Under the pieces are notes generated by a model. It was not told the DNA's origin. It was given only the letters and a program-made list of their open reading frames with translations, and ran no database searches. The position numbers and the translations under genes were made by a program. Source: Ampelocalamus luodianensis (Eukaryota > Streptophyta > Magnoliopsida > Poales > Poaceae). Taken from it: a stretch of 64,000 nucleotides of DNA. How positions within the stretch are numbered: the stretch's first letter is position 1; each line of letters begins with the position of its first letter. The stretch lies in assembly GCA_036346255.1 (NCBI GenBank), contig CM070629.1, positions 4,097,001 to 4,161,000 of the forward strand. The letters are read 5' to 3'. Shown here one piece after another: positions 11,190 through 22,535 of this stretch.

Positions 11190-14100
11190 ATGGCAATGCA
11201 AGCTGGGAACTCAGTAGCTCCTTGTAGTCCGCATGTGGTAGTGTTTTTCTTCCTTCTAATTAACAATCTACTCTTAATAATAGTTGTATTGTTGAACATG
11301 GTTGTGGTCTTGCTTACAGATTGGGAGTGCATTTGTTCAACAATACTACAATGTTTTGCATAGGTCACCAGAGCAGGTCCATAAGTTCTATCACGATGAA
11401 AGTTTTCTTGGTCGACCAGATTCTAATGGAACCATGACATGTGTAACCACTATGCATGTAAGTTCTTTGCAACAGTATTGTATGCTCTTCCATTTATGTA
11501 TGAGATGTATAAACGCTGTTTGGTGGACATCAGATTAGGGACACACTTGTTTGTTCATTTCGAATATCCGGAGCTTGATTTTCATTCATGCAGTAGACAT
11601 TACTTCTACCCTTTAGGCATTTATTATTTAGAATAGCTTGATGACATCAAATATAATGGTAGATGGTCCGCCGGTAGTTAATAGTTTTGTTAGCATATTG
11701 AGGTCAGCAGGCTTCTCTGGCATGACCACATGATAATTGGTAACTGGATGCTACTTCTGTGTGTTCTATCATGTGGTCTCCTATTTAAGTGTGAATTTTG
11801 ATTGTAAATTGGGCATGTTGTAGTGGTAGTGCTGTATTGGTGCAATTGTTAGGCCATACTTGTTGCTGAAATGTGATTGATGAGTGAGAATATCTGTTCA
11901 CTAAAGTTGTGCATGCCAATATGGTCTTTAGGTGATCTTACTATGGGGCATCCGTGTGCAGTCATGTAATGCCATTTGCTGCGAGATTGTGTGCCATGTA
12001 CAATGTAGTACAATTTTCCAGCACTTTTCTCATTTTATTTGTGTAATATGTAATCAATTAAGCAAGGTCACATGACTTTGTTCGTACAACTCATTTATGA
12101 GATATATATACTTAGATTGACTGTAATTGATTTTTTTTTTTTTGGTGCTTGACCAGGCTATCAATGAACAAATTTTGTCTACAGACTTCAGTAGCAGTTT
12201 GATAGAGATAGAGAATGTAGATACCCAGTCATCCCACAAGGATGGTGTGCTCATTTTGGTTACTGGATTTTTCACTAGTCCTGATACTGTGAAACACAGA
12301 TTTACCCAGTCATTCTTCCTTGCTCCACAAGAAAAGGGAGGATATTTTGTTTTCAATGATGTGCTTAGATATATATCAGAAAGGCCATCAACTGAGATAA
12401 ATGAAGCTTTGGATAACCATGTTAATGAAAACACTCAGATTGCCACCTTTCCAGCTGAGCCAGGTAATGGAATTGGAGCACCTTCAAATTTGCCTTTCCA
12501 TAGCTTTGCTGACATTTCAATATTTGACCAGAAACAACTTCAGTCAAGGAGAGTGTAGACCCAGATCTTCCGTCTGCCGAGAATATTTCCGTCAGCGATG
12601 AAGCCATAAATCCGTCTGCAGTTGACAATTCTCCACAAGAAAGTAATGTTGGTGTTGAGGAGACATGCGTGGAAGTGGTTAGCGAGGATGCAGAGAAAAT
12701 CCCTGAGGCTGCACCTGCTCCTCCTGCTTCAGCTCAGAAGGATGTTACTAAGAAGTCTTATGCATCAATTGTGAGTTCTCTTGTTTTCCTGCACTTTTTT
12801 CCACTACTTAGCCTGAATTCTGAATATGCAATAATAATTTCCTTGTGGTATCCGTGCTTACTTTCTGCCTTCTATGTCTTATATTATAGGTTAAAGTCAT
12901 GAAGGAGGGTGCACCTCCTGCACCAGTTGCCAAACCCAAACTCAAACCAAAGCCGATGGTAAAGGGAGCTGAAAATGTGGAGAAATCTGCGCCCTTACCT
13001 GCAAAACCTGCTCATGCAACTGATTCTACACCTCCAAGTGACAAAAATGTTTATGATGGTTGGTTCTTTCTCCAGTTTTTTTTAATAATAAACACGTGTT
13101 TTTTTTTGTAATAGACTGTAACACTAACTTGTTCTGTAGGGCAAGGGTATTCAGTTTTTGTGAAGAATTTACCTTTCAATGCAACCGTTGAAATGGTTGA
13201 GGAAGAGTTTAGGAAATTTGGTGCTATCAAGCCTGGTGGTATACAAGTTAGAAACCGTCAGGTTAGTATTAGTTAATCTTGTAGGTTTGGTTTCCACAAA
13301 TCATATTCTTGTTGACATTTTCATCATGGTTCTGCAGCCTGATCGGTTCTGCTTTGGCTTTGTTGAATTTGAGTCTCAGCAATCCATGCGAGCAGCAATT
13401 GAGGTTTGTTTTTCAGGATGGCTGTCTTAGTTCATAGTATACTTTACAAGATAATTATTTAGCTATACTGCACATTTGGTTTCAGCTTTACTAGGATTAC
13501 ATCTGCAATCTAAGTAAGCTGTGTTGAATCTATCAGTGCTGTTTAAAATTAGCTGAAGCACATTTATCTTTCTTTTAAAATTGTAGTGAGGCTAATTGTG
13601 ACTTATATTGGGACTTAGCCTACCTGTACATTGTGGTTTAACCGTTCGAATATCTGCAAGATGGTATGTAATATAACTAATATGTTTTTTTAGGCATCTC
13701 CAATTCGAATTGGCTCGAAAGACTCTTATGTCGAGGAGAAACGAACCACAACACGAGGTGAGCAAGCATTCTGATATGCACAGCATAAGACACCAAAATA
13801 GTATGTTTTGTTCCAGAATTCTAGTCAGGCTGGCTCAGGTGTACAATCTGTGTGCTCCTGAATTTGAAGATGCATGTGCCCTAACTCTAAAAAATAGAAG
13901 ATGCATGTAGCCTAGCAGAAGTGTCTAGATGCTAGGAAGCCAATCGAATTGTAATTTGTTGTCCTTTCCATCTCAATTAAAAATATAACTATGTTGCTAA
14001 TAACTGATTGATTGAACAGAAATTGCTGCTTCCCTACATATTTCATTTTTAGTCAATTCTCGCCAAAGTGAACTTTTCCTGGTTATTGGACCTTGCATCC

Positions 14101-14724
14101 TTGGATGACATATTTCACAGAAAATTAAGTTCAACATCTCGTGCTGCAGCTCCTTGATTTATATTTAACCTGGCTTTTGTTTGAATTGATATACCAATTG
14201 TCTCGTACATATTTTCACTTTCAGTTGTTAATGGTGTTATCACCCATGGTGACAACAATGGCAATGTCCGGGGCAGTCGGTTCCAGCCAGGCAGAGGCGG
14301 TTACCGTGACGACAACTTCAGGGGACAGGGAGCGGGCTTCATGAACAACGGTAACTACCGTGATGGTGACAACTTCAGGGGACGGGGAGTGGGCTCCATG
14401 GACAATGATAACTACCGTGACTTCAGGGGACGGGGAGTGGGCTCCATGAACAATGATAACTACCGTGACGGCGATAACATGAGGAACGAAATCAGAAATC
14501 GGAATGAGAATTCAGGCCGCGGTCGAGGACCGCAGGGGAACGGGGACGGCTACCATCAGAACGGGAACGGATACCGGCAGAATGGCAATGGGTACCGTCA
14601 GAACGAGAACGGCTATCATCGGAATGGGAATGGCTACCATCAGCCGCGCCCATTCCACGGTGGGAATGGGAATGGAAGGTCTGCCCGCTTCAATGGCCCC
14701 AGGCAAACACCAGTTGCCGCATAG
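11190..14724 (+). CDS. G3BP: G3BP-like protein (NTF2 domain, RRM, RGG/Asn-Gly tail)
   Basis: Nine coding exons join in frame to 550 residues: 11190-11237, 11320-11457, 12157-12463, 12532-12770, 12890-13058, 13140-13261, 13338-13403, 13694-13757 and 14225-14724, all with GT/AG introns. Domains: NTF2-like fold from about residue 16 to 135 (IGSAFVQQYYNVLHRSPEQV through FVFNDVLRYI); an acidic/proline-rich linker; one RRM with RNP2 VFVKNLPF and RNP1 FCFGFVEFE; and a C-terminal tail of FRGRGVGSM and QNGNGYR repeats. This order is that of plant G3BPs, RNA-binding proteins that nucleate stress granules and bind ubiquitin-specific proteases through the NTF2 domain. The start is the first ATG after the leader-intron acceptor; a second ATG lies two codons on. 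The gene appears intact. Confidence 0.92.
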
Positions 14725-15443
14725 AAGTGGTGTTGTGCAATCCAGGAAAGTAGGAAATTCGTGGAACACCACTCCTCCCCTTGACACTATTTTCGATCCT
14801 GTAGGAACCTCTTAAATTATATTAGGCTGCGACTAGTACGGTCTCAGCCCTCGTTTTGACTGGGTGCTATTTTCAAGCTCTATTTGGTTGACACCAGCTC
14901 GCGGTTGTAATTTTGTGCTGGTTGTATTTTGGGTGCTGGAGCTTAACGTGTAAGTGCATGCGGAGATTCGCTATATATATATATATATATATATATATGA
15001 TTCAGTACTTGTGGGTTTTTACTTTGGTGCCCATATGTTGTGCGGGAAATCATCAGCAAACCAATTGTGCCATTGTTGGTTTTTGGGGCTTACACGCAGT
15101 TGGATCTGTGCTTCTTGAGCTACTGTTCTCCTGTCGCTGGTGATCTTGGTGACCCCGGAAGGTGCCCATATGTTGTAGTTAGTTTCAACGCACTTTTTAT
15201 CATCTATCAGCTGCTTCACAAAATCACAATAGATAAAGTGGTTCAGGTTATGCGTAGCAACTTGTACCCTTTATTGTCATCTTGATCCTTCAAATTCGCC
15301 AAGCTCGGTTGCTTGTGCTGGAACTGGCCCAGTAAGGCAAAACCATCAGCTGCCAAACGGGCCCCTGATTGAAGTACTCGCCCGGGGATAGGCAACGGGC
15401 CCTGAGCTTACAGAGGAGTTGCTGTCGTGCAGGTTTCAACAAG
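14725..15443 (+). other. 3' UTR and flank of G3BP with an (AT)n run
   Basis: It holds an AT microsatellite at 14971-14998 and a 16-bp direct repeat GGTGCCCATATGTTGT at 15026-15041 and 15161-15176. No further gene is seen. Confidence 0.6.
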
Positions 15444-15937
15444 CATCACATCCCCTCTGTGGGTGCAGGCAGGCAGCATCCGTCCACGATTCTCGTCGTC
15501 CCCCTCGGGCGACACATGTTTCCAATTCCATGGTTACGTTGCTTTCCTGTTTCTCTCTCTAGATCGATCCATCTTGGAGATCTGTGAGATGACGTGACGA
15601 GAAGAGATGGGAAAAAAGAAAGAGTTTTTTTTTGGCAGTTTTCTTTGCAAGTTGGCCAAGAGAGGGTAAGGCCCGATCGGCTTTGTGTCACGGAATGTAC
15701 GCCGTGGACCTTTCTGTGCTTTTACACGTACGCCCTGCGGTCCTGCTACCTACCGGTGTTGCTTCCTTTCTTCTTCCCCTTCTGGCTTGGGGGTCCTGAT
15801 GTCCTATTATTCTAGCGTTCAATGATGCGCCATGGGCATGCATGTGCGTTGGATGTTGCTGCGTTGTTAGAATTGGGTTGGGCGATTTGGTCACTCGGTT
15901 CGACTTCTGGTATCTCGTCAAAGTAGTAGTAGATGGA

Positions 15938-16266
15938 GTTCCTTTTTATTATTTAATATTTTAAAAATAACCTTTCTCTAACTTTATTTTTAATTATAAT
16001 CTCTTTGGTCACACCACAACATGTGACGTGACAAAAGTATGTTATCATGTCACGGATCTCGGCGTGACAAACGAGTGTTGTCAGGACTTCGCCCAAAAAC
16101 AGACGCGCGTTGGCTCGGAGGACTTCACGGTCGGTGACATGACATCACAGTTTGGTCACGTCACGGGTTATGTTGTGATCAAGGGATCAAAATTGAAAAT
16201 AAAGTTAGAGAGATATTATCTTTAAAATATTATTAAAAAAGAATTAAAAAACTAAAAAGAACTATG
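15938..16266. mobile_element. Long-TIR (foldback-like) MITE in block 1 only
   Basis: The left arm (GTTCCTTTTTATTATTTAAT..., CTCTAACTTTATTTT, ACAACATGTGACGTGAC) is matched by the reverse complement of the right arm over about 100 bp. The flanks GTAGATGGA (15929-15937) and GTAGGTGTA (16267-16275) look like a diverged 9-bp duplication. Block 2 has the uninterrupted site AGATGGAGGTCCCTC near 35431. Confidence 0.75.
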
Positions 16267-16275
16267 GTAGGTGTA

Positions 16276-17164
16276 GGTCCCTCAAGAGTTTCGGCTTCGA
16301 AGGTGTTTACATTTACATGAGTTTCTTCTTACATGGTGGAAGCCATGTATTTCGAACGCCAGGTCTAGCTAGATCATGGTTTGTGCGAGAATTGAACTTT
16401 CGTCGTCGGCTAAAAACCGAGGCTCTACGACTGTCGAGCTATGCAATGGTTGGCAATGTAAAACATAGCTATGCTCGTAAACTTACCAAGGTTTCGGATA
16501 TTTCCCTCGTCATTTCCTTCTCAATCCCCCAGACTGTGCCGCGTGCACTTTGGCCTCCTAAGTGCACATGGGATACGAGTGAATTCCTTATAAATCACCC
16601 AAAGTTTACCTCAGCTCTTATCCATCATTTATGGTTTCACTGACCCATATGTTAGTAACATAATCAGATATTTCATAAAATTTCAATAGCATGTAAAAAA
16701 CTAATTCCATACCTATAGTGTGTCGATCTGCGACCTTCTTTGGGTCCTGGTCCTGGTGCATGTGCTCTGCTTTCGGCACACGCACGTACATAGAAATATG
16801 TTGTATACAGTGAAGCGTACACTTTTCGGTTTTTGTCGAAACAAATCTGGAAAAAAAACTTCTTCTAAACAGACATCTGAAAGAAAAGAGATTACTGACA
16901 CGACACCACTACGGTGAAGTACAAGACATAACTAACAAATGAACAGTCTATATGTGGCTGACACGTACGTATTCGTACGTACGTGGAGCATTATAGGTAG
17001 AACATGGTAGAAGGCCCTGCTCCTGTGTCTATGACAGTAGGCCCAGCCGCTCCTCCACTCACAAAAAGCAGCAAGTCGCGTCTGTCTGTGACTCGCGCGT
17101 AGTTACTGCACAATCGTTTTCACCGTCCAAGTAGTATGGAATTTACTTTTTAACCTTTTGCTTT
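16276..17164. other. Block 1 non-coding segment
   Basis: Matches 35432-35537, 42456-43338 and 49729-49965 of block 2 and provides the empty sites for both large block 2 insertions. Block 2 has about 285 extra bases near 42795-43080. No gene is recognised. Confidence 0.6.
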
Positions 17165-17167
17165 TAA

Positions 17168-17449
17168 GAGCATGTACAATGGGTTTATGTCAGCCGTCTA
17201 TAGTATTTGCTATATAGGATTTTTGCTGACGTGGATGAAAGAGAACGAAGAGAGAGAATATTGCTGTCTATAATCCTGCGCATTGATCAGAAGACCAAAA
17301 TCAAGAAAAACAATAAAGATTGTGTGTTGTCCAGTAATCCTATAGCAGCATCAGATTATCACAACCCATCAGATGAAATTGCCTTTAGTGTTGTCTATAA
17401 AGACATTGATAATTCTTATAGCAGAAATGCCTATACCATCAGATACGCC
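17168..17449. mobile_element. Tourist-like MITE in block 1 only (first)
   Basis: Flanked by TAA at 17165-17167 and 17450-17452, with weak inverted ends (GAGCATGTACAATGG / CCATCAGATACGCC). Block 2 lacks it at 49966-49970. It contains TCTATAGTATT and GACATTGATAATTC motifs related to those of the neighbouring element at 18289. Confidence 0.8.
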
Positions 17450-17452
17450 TAA

Positions 17453-18285
17453 GCACGACTTAATTTTAGAGGCTCTAGCTAGGAGTACCACTACGAGTTA
17501 ATTATGATGTGCAAGTTGGCAATTAACAAGGATTAACTCCTACGCTAATGAGTAGCTAGCTACAACGAGATGCAACACAACCTGCTCTTTTTATAAAACG
17601 CAGGGTGTCCAACAGCTGTAGTCGCTTGCGTGTTGGATCCGAGTCTCTTATCATAAAACTTGCTAAGAAGCTAGGGTATATCCATCATTGTCATTGCCAC
17701 CCTTAGATAAATAGATAGATAATCTATCGTCATGTGTTTTTTTAGATGGGATCGTCATCATAACTTGTGTAGCTTTTAAATTAATTGATCGTAAATATAA
17801 CGATCAATCAACGTTTTTGAATCTCAGATGTCTCTGACAGCTAAATTTTATCATCGTATATTAAAAAAAAGGCATTCCAGGATATATCAAAGCAATGTAT
17901 TCTAAATAATATCGTTCATCAAAATTAATATGTTCTAAACCACCACTAGACTACTAGAGGCCGGGCAAAGGTTACCCATCGAACCGCGGTACGCCACGGC
18001 GTATTGGGGTTTGAATCTGGCAGCGTCAAATCGCTGACACGGGATTTTTTTTTCTGTGGCGAACATCGTACAAAATCATTAACCCCGAGATTCTGCTCCC
18101 CGCCTCGCGGATTTGCTGGATCTCTTGCGAATGGGACGCATGTAGCTACACATATGGCTTATCCTCTCAAGAACAATTATTGTTTGCTGGTCAGATTTGC
18201 TTTTCTTGGAGTTACTCCCTGATCAGCCTGGATAGCTGCATACTGTTCAGATGACTGCTTGCTGATTAGTTGGATTGTTGAGAGC
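17453..18285 (+). other. Block 1 segment with an unrecognised open-frame relic
   Basis: A frame at 18004-18222 (and its counterpart 50912-51268 in block 2) reads FAGSLANGTHVATHMAYPL in both copies. I do not recognise the product. It may be a gene fragment carried in the duplicated unit. The remainder is AT-rich and non-coding. Confidence 0.35.
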
Positions 18286-18288
18286 TAA

Positions 18289-18582
18289 GGTTATATACGA
18301 TGGGTTTACATCACTGTTTATAGTCTTTTTCACGTAAGATTTAAACTGATGTAGATAAAAAAAGAATAAAGAAAGATAAATATGTTGTCTACAATACTGT
18401 AGCCGATTGTATCGCTAGAGACAAGAAAGAAGTGTCTTAGGTCCATGAAAGTACTAAAAGATTGTATCATCTATAAAGACAAGTGAAAAGACAATTCATT
18501 GTCTGAGTTGTCTATAGTGTTGTCTACATATGACATTGAGAGTTGCTATAGACAGTAGCCGTCTGTACCATTGTACGTATCT
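18289..18582. mobile_element. Tourist-like MITE in block 1 only (second)
   Basis: Flanked by TAA at 18286-18288 and 18583-18585; ends GGTTATATACGATGG / CCATTGTACGTATCT are imperfect inverted repeats. Block 2 has the empty site GAACTAAGATTGGC near 51262. It shares internal GTCTATAG-type motifs with the 17168 element, so the two are probably one family. Confidence 0.82.
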
Positions 18583-18609
18583 TAAGATTGGTTGTAGACC
18601 GTATCTCTT

Positions 18610-21600
18610 TGTCGAACCCGGGAGCTAAGGATCCCGAATTCTCTGTGTTTATACACTAGTCCGGGATTTCTAGTGTACACAGTCAAACAAAAGTGATAGC
18701 AAAATCACATCACGCACTTTATTACTAATAATTCAAAGTTTATTACAAAAGGGCCTGAGTCCAAATAGAAAAGAGACAGCACAGCAGAAATAAAATAGTG
18801 GTAGACCACAAGACTTGCCACAGGCAATCGTCTGGGGCGTAGCCTATTCGTCCAGATCCTCACCGTCCTGATAGAGGTCTTCTCCTGAATAGAGATTATT
18901 CAACAAGAGTAAGCACAACTTCCGTGCTTGCAAGTTACACCCAATATTGAAAGTTTATGCATGCATAAGATAAACAAAGGATAATGGCAGGGTTATTTTG
19001 CATAAACAACATTTTCAGGTTAAATACCAATAATAATTTTCTAAGGTCAGTTTTAATATTATAACTAAATCAATGATTAAAATAACAATGAATAGTGGAT
19101 AACCTCCATTAAATAAATGGTGAAGGATACCCTCCAATCACTTGGCTAACCGCCCAAATTTTACCATAGGATTATCCATCCTAAAATCATCTGTGGAAAT
19201 CATTTTATAAACCAAAAACAAGTCTAACTTAGAGTGGCTTTGCTAGCATGTCCATGACCGCGGACGCGGCTATTCAAATAGTTTCTACTCTGCAGAGTTT
19301 GTACAGCTTTACCCACAATAGATAAATTGCTTATAATGTCGGCCAAAGCACGCTTCCGAAGGCGTATGACTAAGCAATTATCATAAGGCCGTTACAATGC
19401 AGTGTTTTAATATTTTTATGCCCGCTAAGGTTTCGCTACCATTGGACTAACCATCCTCTGGGAGCCCCCTCTTGCGCCAGGTGGGACTAATATCTAACCA
19501 ACACCCACACATACAACATAGCACAAATAACACTAAGACACCACAAATTATTTAGCCAAATCTGCCCCATTCCAGACATGTGGTGGTACGGTAAGGCGTA
19601 GCAAAATACGCTCAAAGACCGGTCCTTAACTGACTTGGGCGTCTTTCCATTTAAAACCCTAGGCCTTAATCCTAACCAGATTAGGCTCGTGCATGAACCT
19701 GCAGCCACCATCCATCCATCCCGCCCAAGTCCAAACCCATTTTATTTTATTTGGAGTGAAAACCTCTTTATAAGCCTTTTGTGGTAAAACAATACCACAA
19801 AAACAAATTGAAATCAAGTTGTAAAAGATTTGGCTAAACCTTCCTAAATTTATAAATATGATCTAAGTATGGCTAAGCATATGACAAATTTTACCTAAGG
19901 GTGTCAAGACATTCATATTTAATAATCAAATTGGTCATACCATGGAAGTTGGGATAACTATATACAAAAACAGGACATTCAAACATTTATATAAACATAT
20001 GCATGCAATAGTAATTTTAAAAACAGGAATTAAATAATTTAAAATACTGGGAACAATATGATCAATAGTGTAACTTGCCTTCGTTGAAGTCCTGAAACTC
20101 TAAATCGTCAGAAGGATCTAACTCTCCGGAGTCGTCGAAGTCTATACGCAAAATACAACAAATTCAAATTCAAATTCAAATAAATTCAAAAACTCAGCTC
20201 AAAATAACTCCAAATTGAAATATTTTGGTTTAAATAGCTAGATCATGATTTTAGACAAATTTTGCAACTTGAACCACCCAATTTGGAGTTCGGATGCAAA
20301 AGATATGAATTTTAGAAGTTTTAAACCTAAATCTGGAAATTAATTGAATTTTCCGAATTAATTTTCTACTAAAAAATCTATTTATTGCGCAATGCTGACG
20401 CCAGCGAGGGATTTTTGAAATTTAAATAATTTAACGAAATTTCTGACATGTGGGACCCACATGTCGGTCTCACGCTCATGTGGACCAAGTCCACGGGTGG
20501 ATCGGCGTGCGGGGTTGCGTGGCTTGCCACGCCAGCAGCCACGCACACAGAAACGCCGAGGTGGCGCCACTGTGGCGCGTGCATGGCCAGCCACGTAGGC
20601 CCGAGGCCGTGGCGCTCGGCGAAGCGGTCTCGCGGCGCTACGCCGCGACGAGCTAAATGGTGGTGCGCAAAATGTAGAGGAGATCGGTGTGAACTTGTGG
20701 GTTACCAAAACTGCGGCGAAGCGGGGCGGGAAGGTCGTCGGCGACGGAGTTTGGCGGCGGCGGCGTGCGGTCGTCGACGAAGAAGATGATCCCGAGGTCC
20801 TTCGGCGAAGTGGGTGGCGGCAGCAGCTTCGCACGGGTGAGGCGATGACGATGGTGCCGACGGCGGGGATGGAGGAGCTCCGATGGCGGCGCAAGCGAAG
20901 CTTGAAGCTTCCGCGGTCTCCGGTGAAGAAACGCGAAATTAGGGCGCTAGGGGCGAGGAGGAGGGCCGTGAGTGGTGGTGCCAAGGTGCGGTGAGGGAGG
21001 CGCTCCCGGTGCCCCCTTTTATAGGGCAAGGGCGCGGCTGGTTCAACGTGGAGCGCACGAAGGTCGTGCGGCACGACGGCGGTAAATCTGGGATTTGAGG
21101 CTACGGGGATGGAAAGAAACGGCCGTGTCGGAGGCGGAGAAGATAAAGGACTTCAATGTGCGCGACGATTAGGGATATGCGACCAGATTCGCCCGGTTTT
21201 TGGAAGGTTTCCGATTCGGCAACAATGGCGGCGTGCGAGAGAAAGGAAAGAGGGAAGGGGGAAGAAAGGAAAGGAGGACGACGGCGGAGGCACGTCCGAT
21301 TTTGATCAGATGGTCGAAAATAGATCACGCGAAACGGTAAGTGGGGATCGGGCGCTGCTGTTGGATTTTAATCCAACAGTTGACGGCGATGGCGCGGTGG
21401 AGCGGGCCATGCACACGCGGGAGGGATGTGGGCCGAGCTGGGTTTCGGCCCACTGACTGTTTGGGGATTTCTTTTTGATTTTCTAATGAATTTAATTCTG
21501 ATAATTCAATTAGGCTTTAGAATATAGCAAATTAAGCCCAAATTTTTTGAGAAAATTCACAGAAATTCTCTGGAGCATTTAGGACTTAAATAAAATATTT

Positions 21601-21743
21601 CCAGCTATTAACTGGTAATAGATTCTGCAAATAAATTTGTTTAGCTTCAAATTTGATTAAGTAAAAGCTTTTGAAAGTTCAGAAAAATCCACAAAATAAT
21701 TAAACTTTATTTTCAACTGAACTTTGAAATTTGGTTTGTTATA
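18610..21743 (-). mobile_element. Solo LTR A (minus orientation), TSD CTCTT
   Basis: A 3134-bp sequence bounded by CTCTT (18605-18609 and 21744-21748). On the minus strand it ends CCCGGGTTCGACA and starts TATAACAAACC (a TG>TA change at the first dinucleotide is likely). Its minus-strand 3' end (GTGTACACTAG, ACTAGTGTATAAACACAG) and its internal GAGCGTATTTTGCTACG match LTR B in opposite orientation. It has no gag or pol and no second LTR, so it is best read as a solo LTR. The interior includes a GC-rich block (20450-21430) whose open frames I do not recognise. Block 2 has the empty site CTCTCTTAGGTGTT near 51288. Confidence 0.82.
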
Positions 21744-21748
21744 CTCTT

Positions 21749-22530
21749 TTAGGTGTCAGATGATTCTTGGTTCATGCTTCTCATGTAAGCTAGCTATTGG
21801 TTTGAGTCTTGCATGTATCAACTTAGATTTGAGCAAATTATATGTCAATCTAGGTTGGCAAACATCTTGGCTACCTTCTATCCGTTGAATATAAACGTGG
21901 GCTATTATTGTGCACAATAGAACTAGTACAAAAGTCTTGTTACGTGGAGTCCACTCAACTTGTCTATAGGAAAAATTGAGTCTACATTTTTTAAGAACCA
22001 GTTAGATTACAAGTAGCAAATTAAGCTAAAATTTTAAAGATAGAGTGTATATGGTGATGAAGCGAACTTTACGATACTAGGTTGGATATTGATGAGACAA
22101 ACTCGTGGATTTTCATCTTAAAAAAAGTGCTAGTCTATGAAATCCTTTCATCACATGTATATTGCATTTTATATCTAGTTGCCAAAATGGGATGAAAACA
22201 TATTGAGATTACAACACAGAGCTACAATCACGTAAATCCCAGCCCGCTGAGCTTATTTTGCTAAGTTTTATCAAATATATCAACTGATAGTGAAAATTAT
22301 CAACGTACGTGAGACCAAACATACAAATGTTCTTATAAATAAACATAGGTAAATACACAATTGAAGGCTAGAATGTCACACGATTTGTCGCCCATCAACC
22401 ACCCCTTCAAACCTTCAACCTCACAAGTAAACCATATCCGCAGAGGATCCATGACTCCCACCGACGGGGGACCACAAGCAAACGGTATCCTCCATCCACT
22501 TGTATGTGGGCCCCATCTCAGGGGACAACC
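21749..22530. other. Block 1 spacer between the two solo LTRs
   Basis: Non-coding and AT-rich. It aligns closely with 51293-52085 in block 2. Confidence 0.6.
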
Positions 22531-22535
22531 AGGCT

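Noticed and set aside
16970..16985. ACGTACGTATTCGTACGTACGT palindrome-like run as an operator
   Set aside because: It is a short alternating ACGT repeat, also present near 43305. No evidence of function beyond low-complexity symmetry.
20382..21074. 230-codon minus-strand open frame in solo LTR A
   Set aside because: It is GC-rich, low in conserved motifs, overlapped by several other frames and lies inside an LTR. There is no protein family signal.
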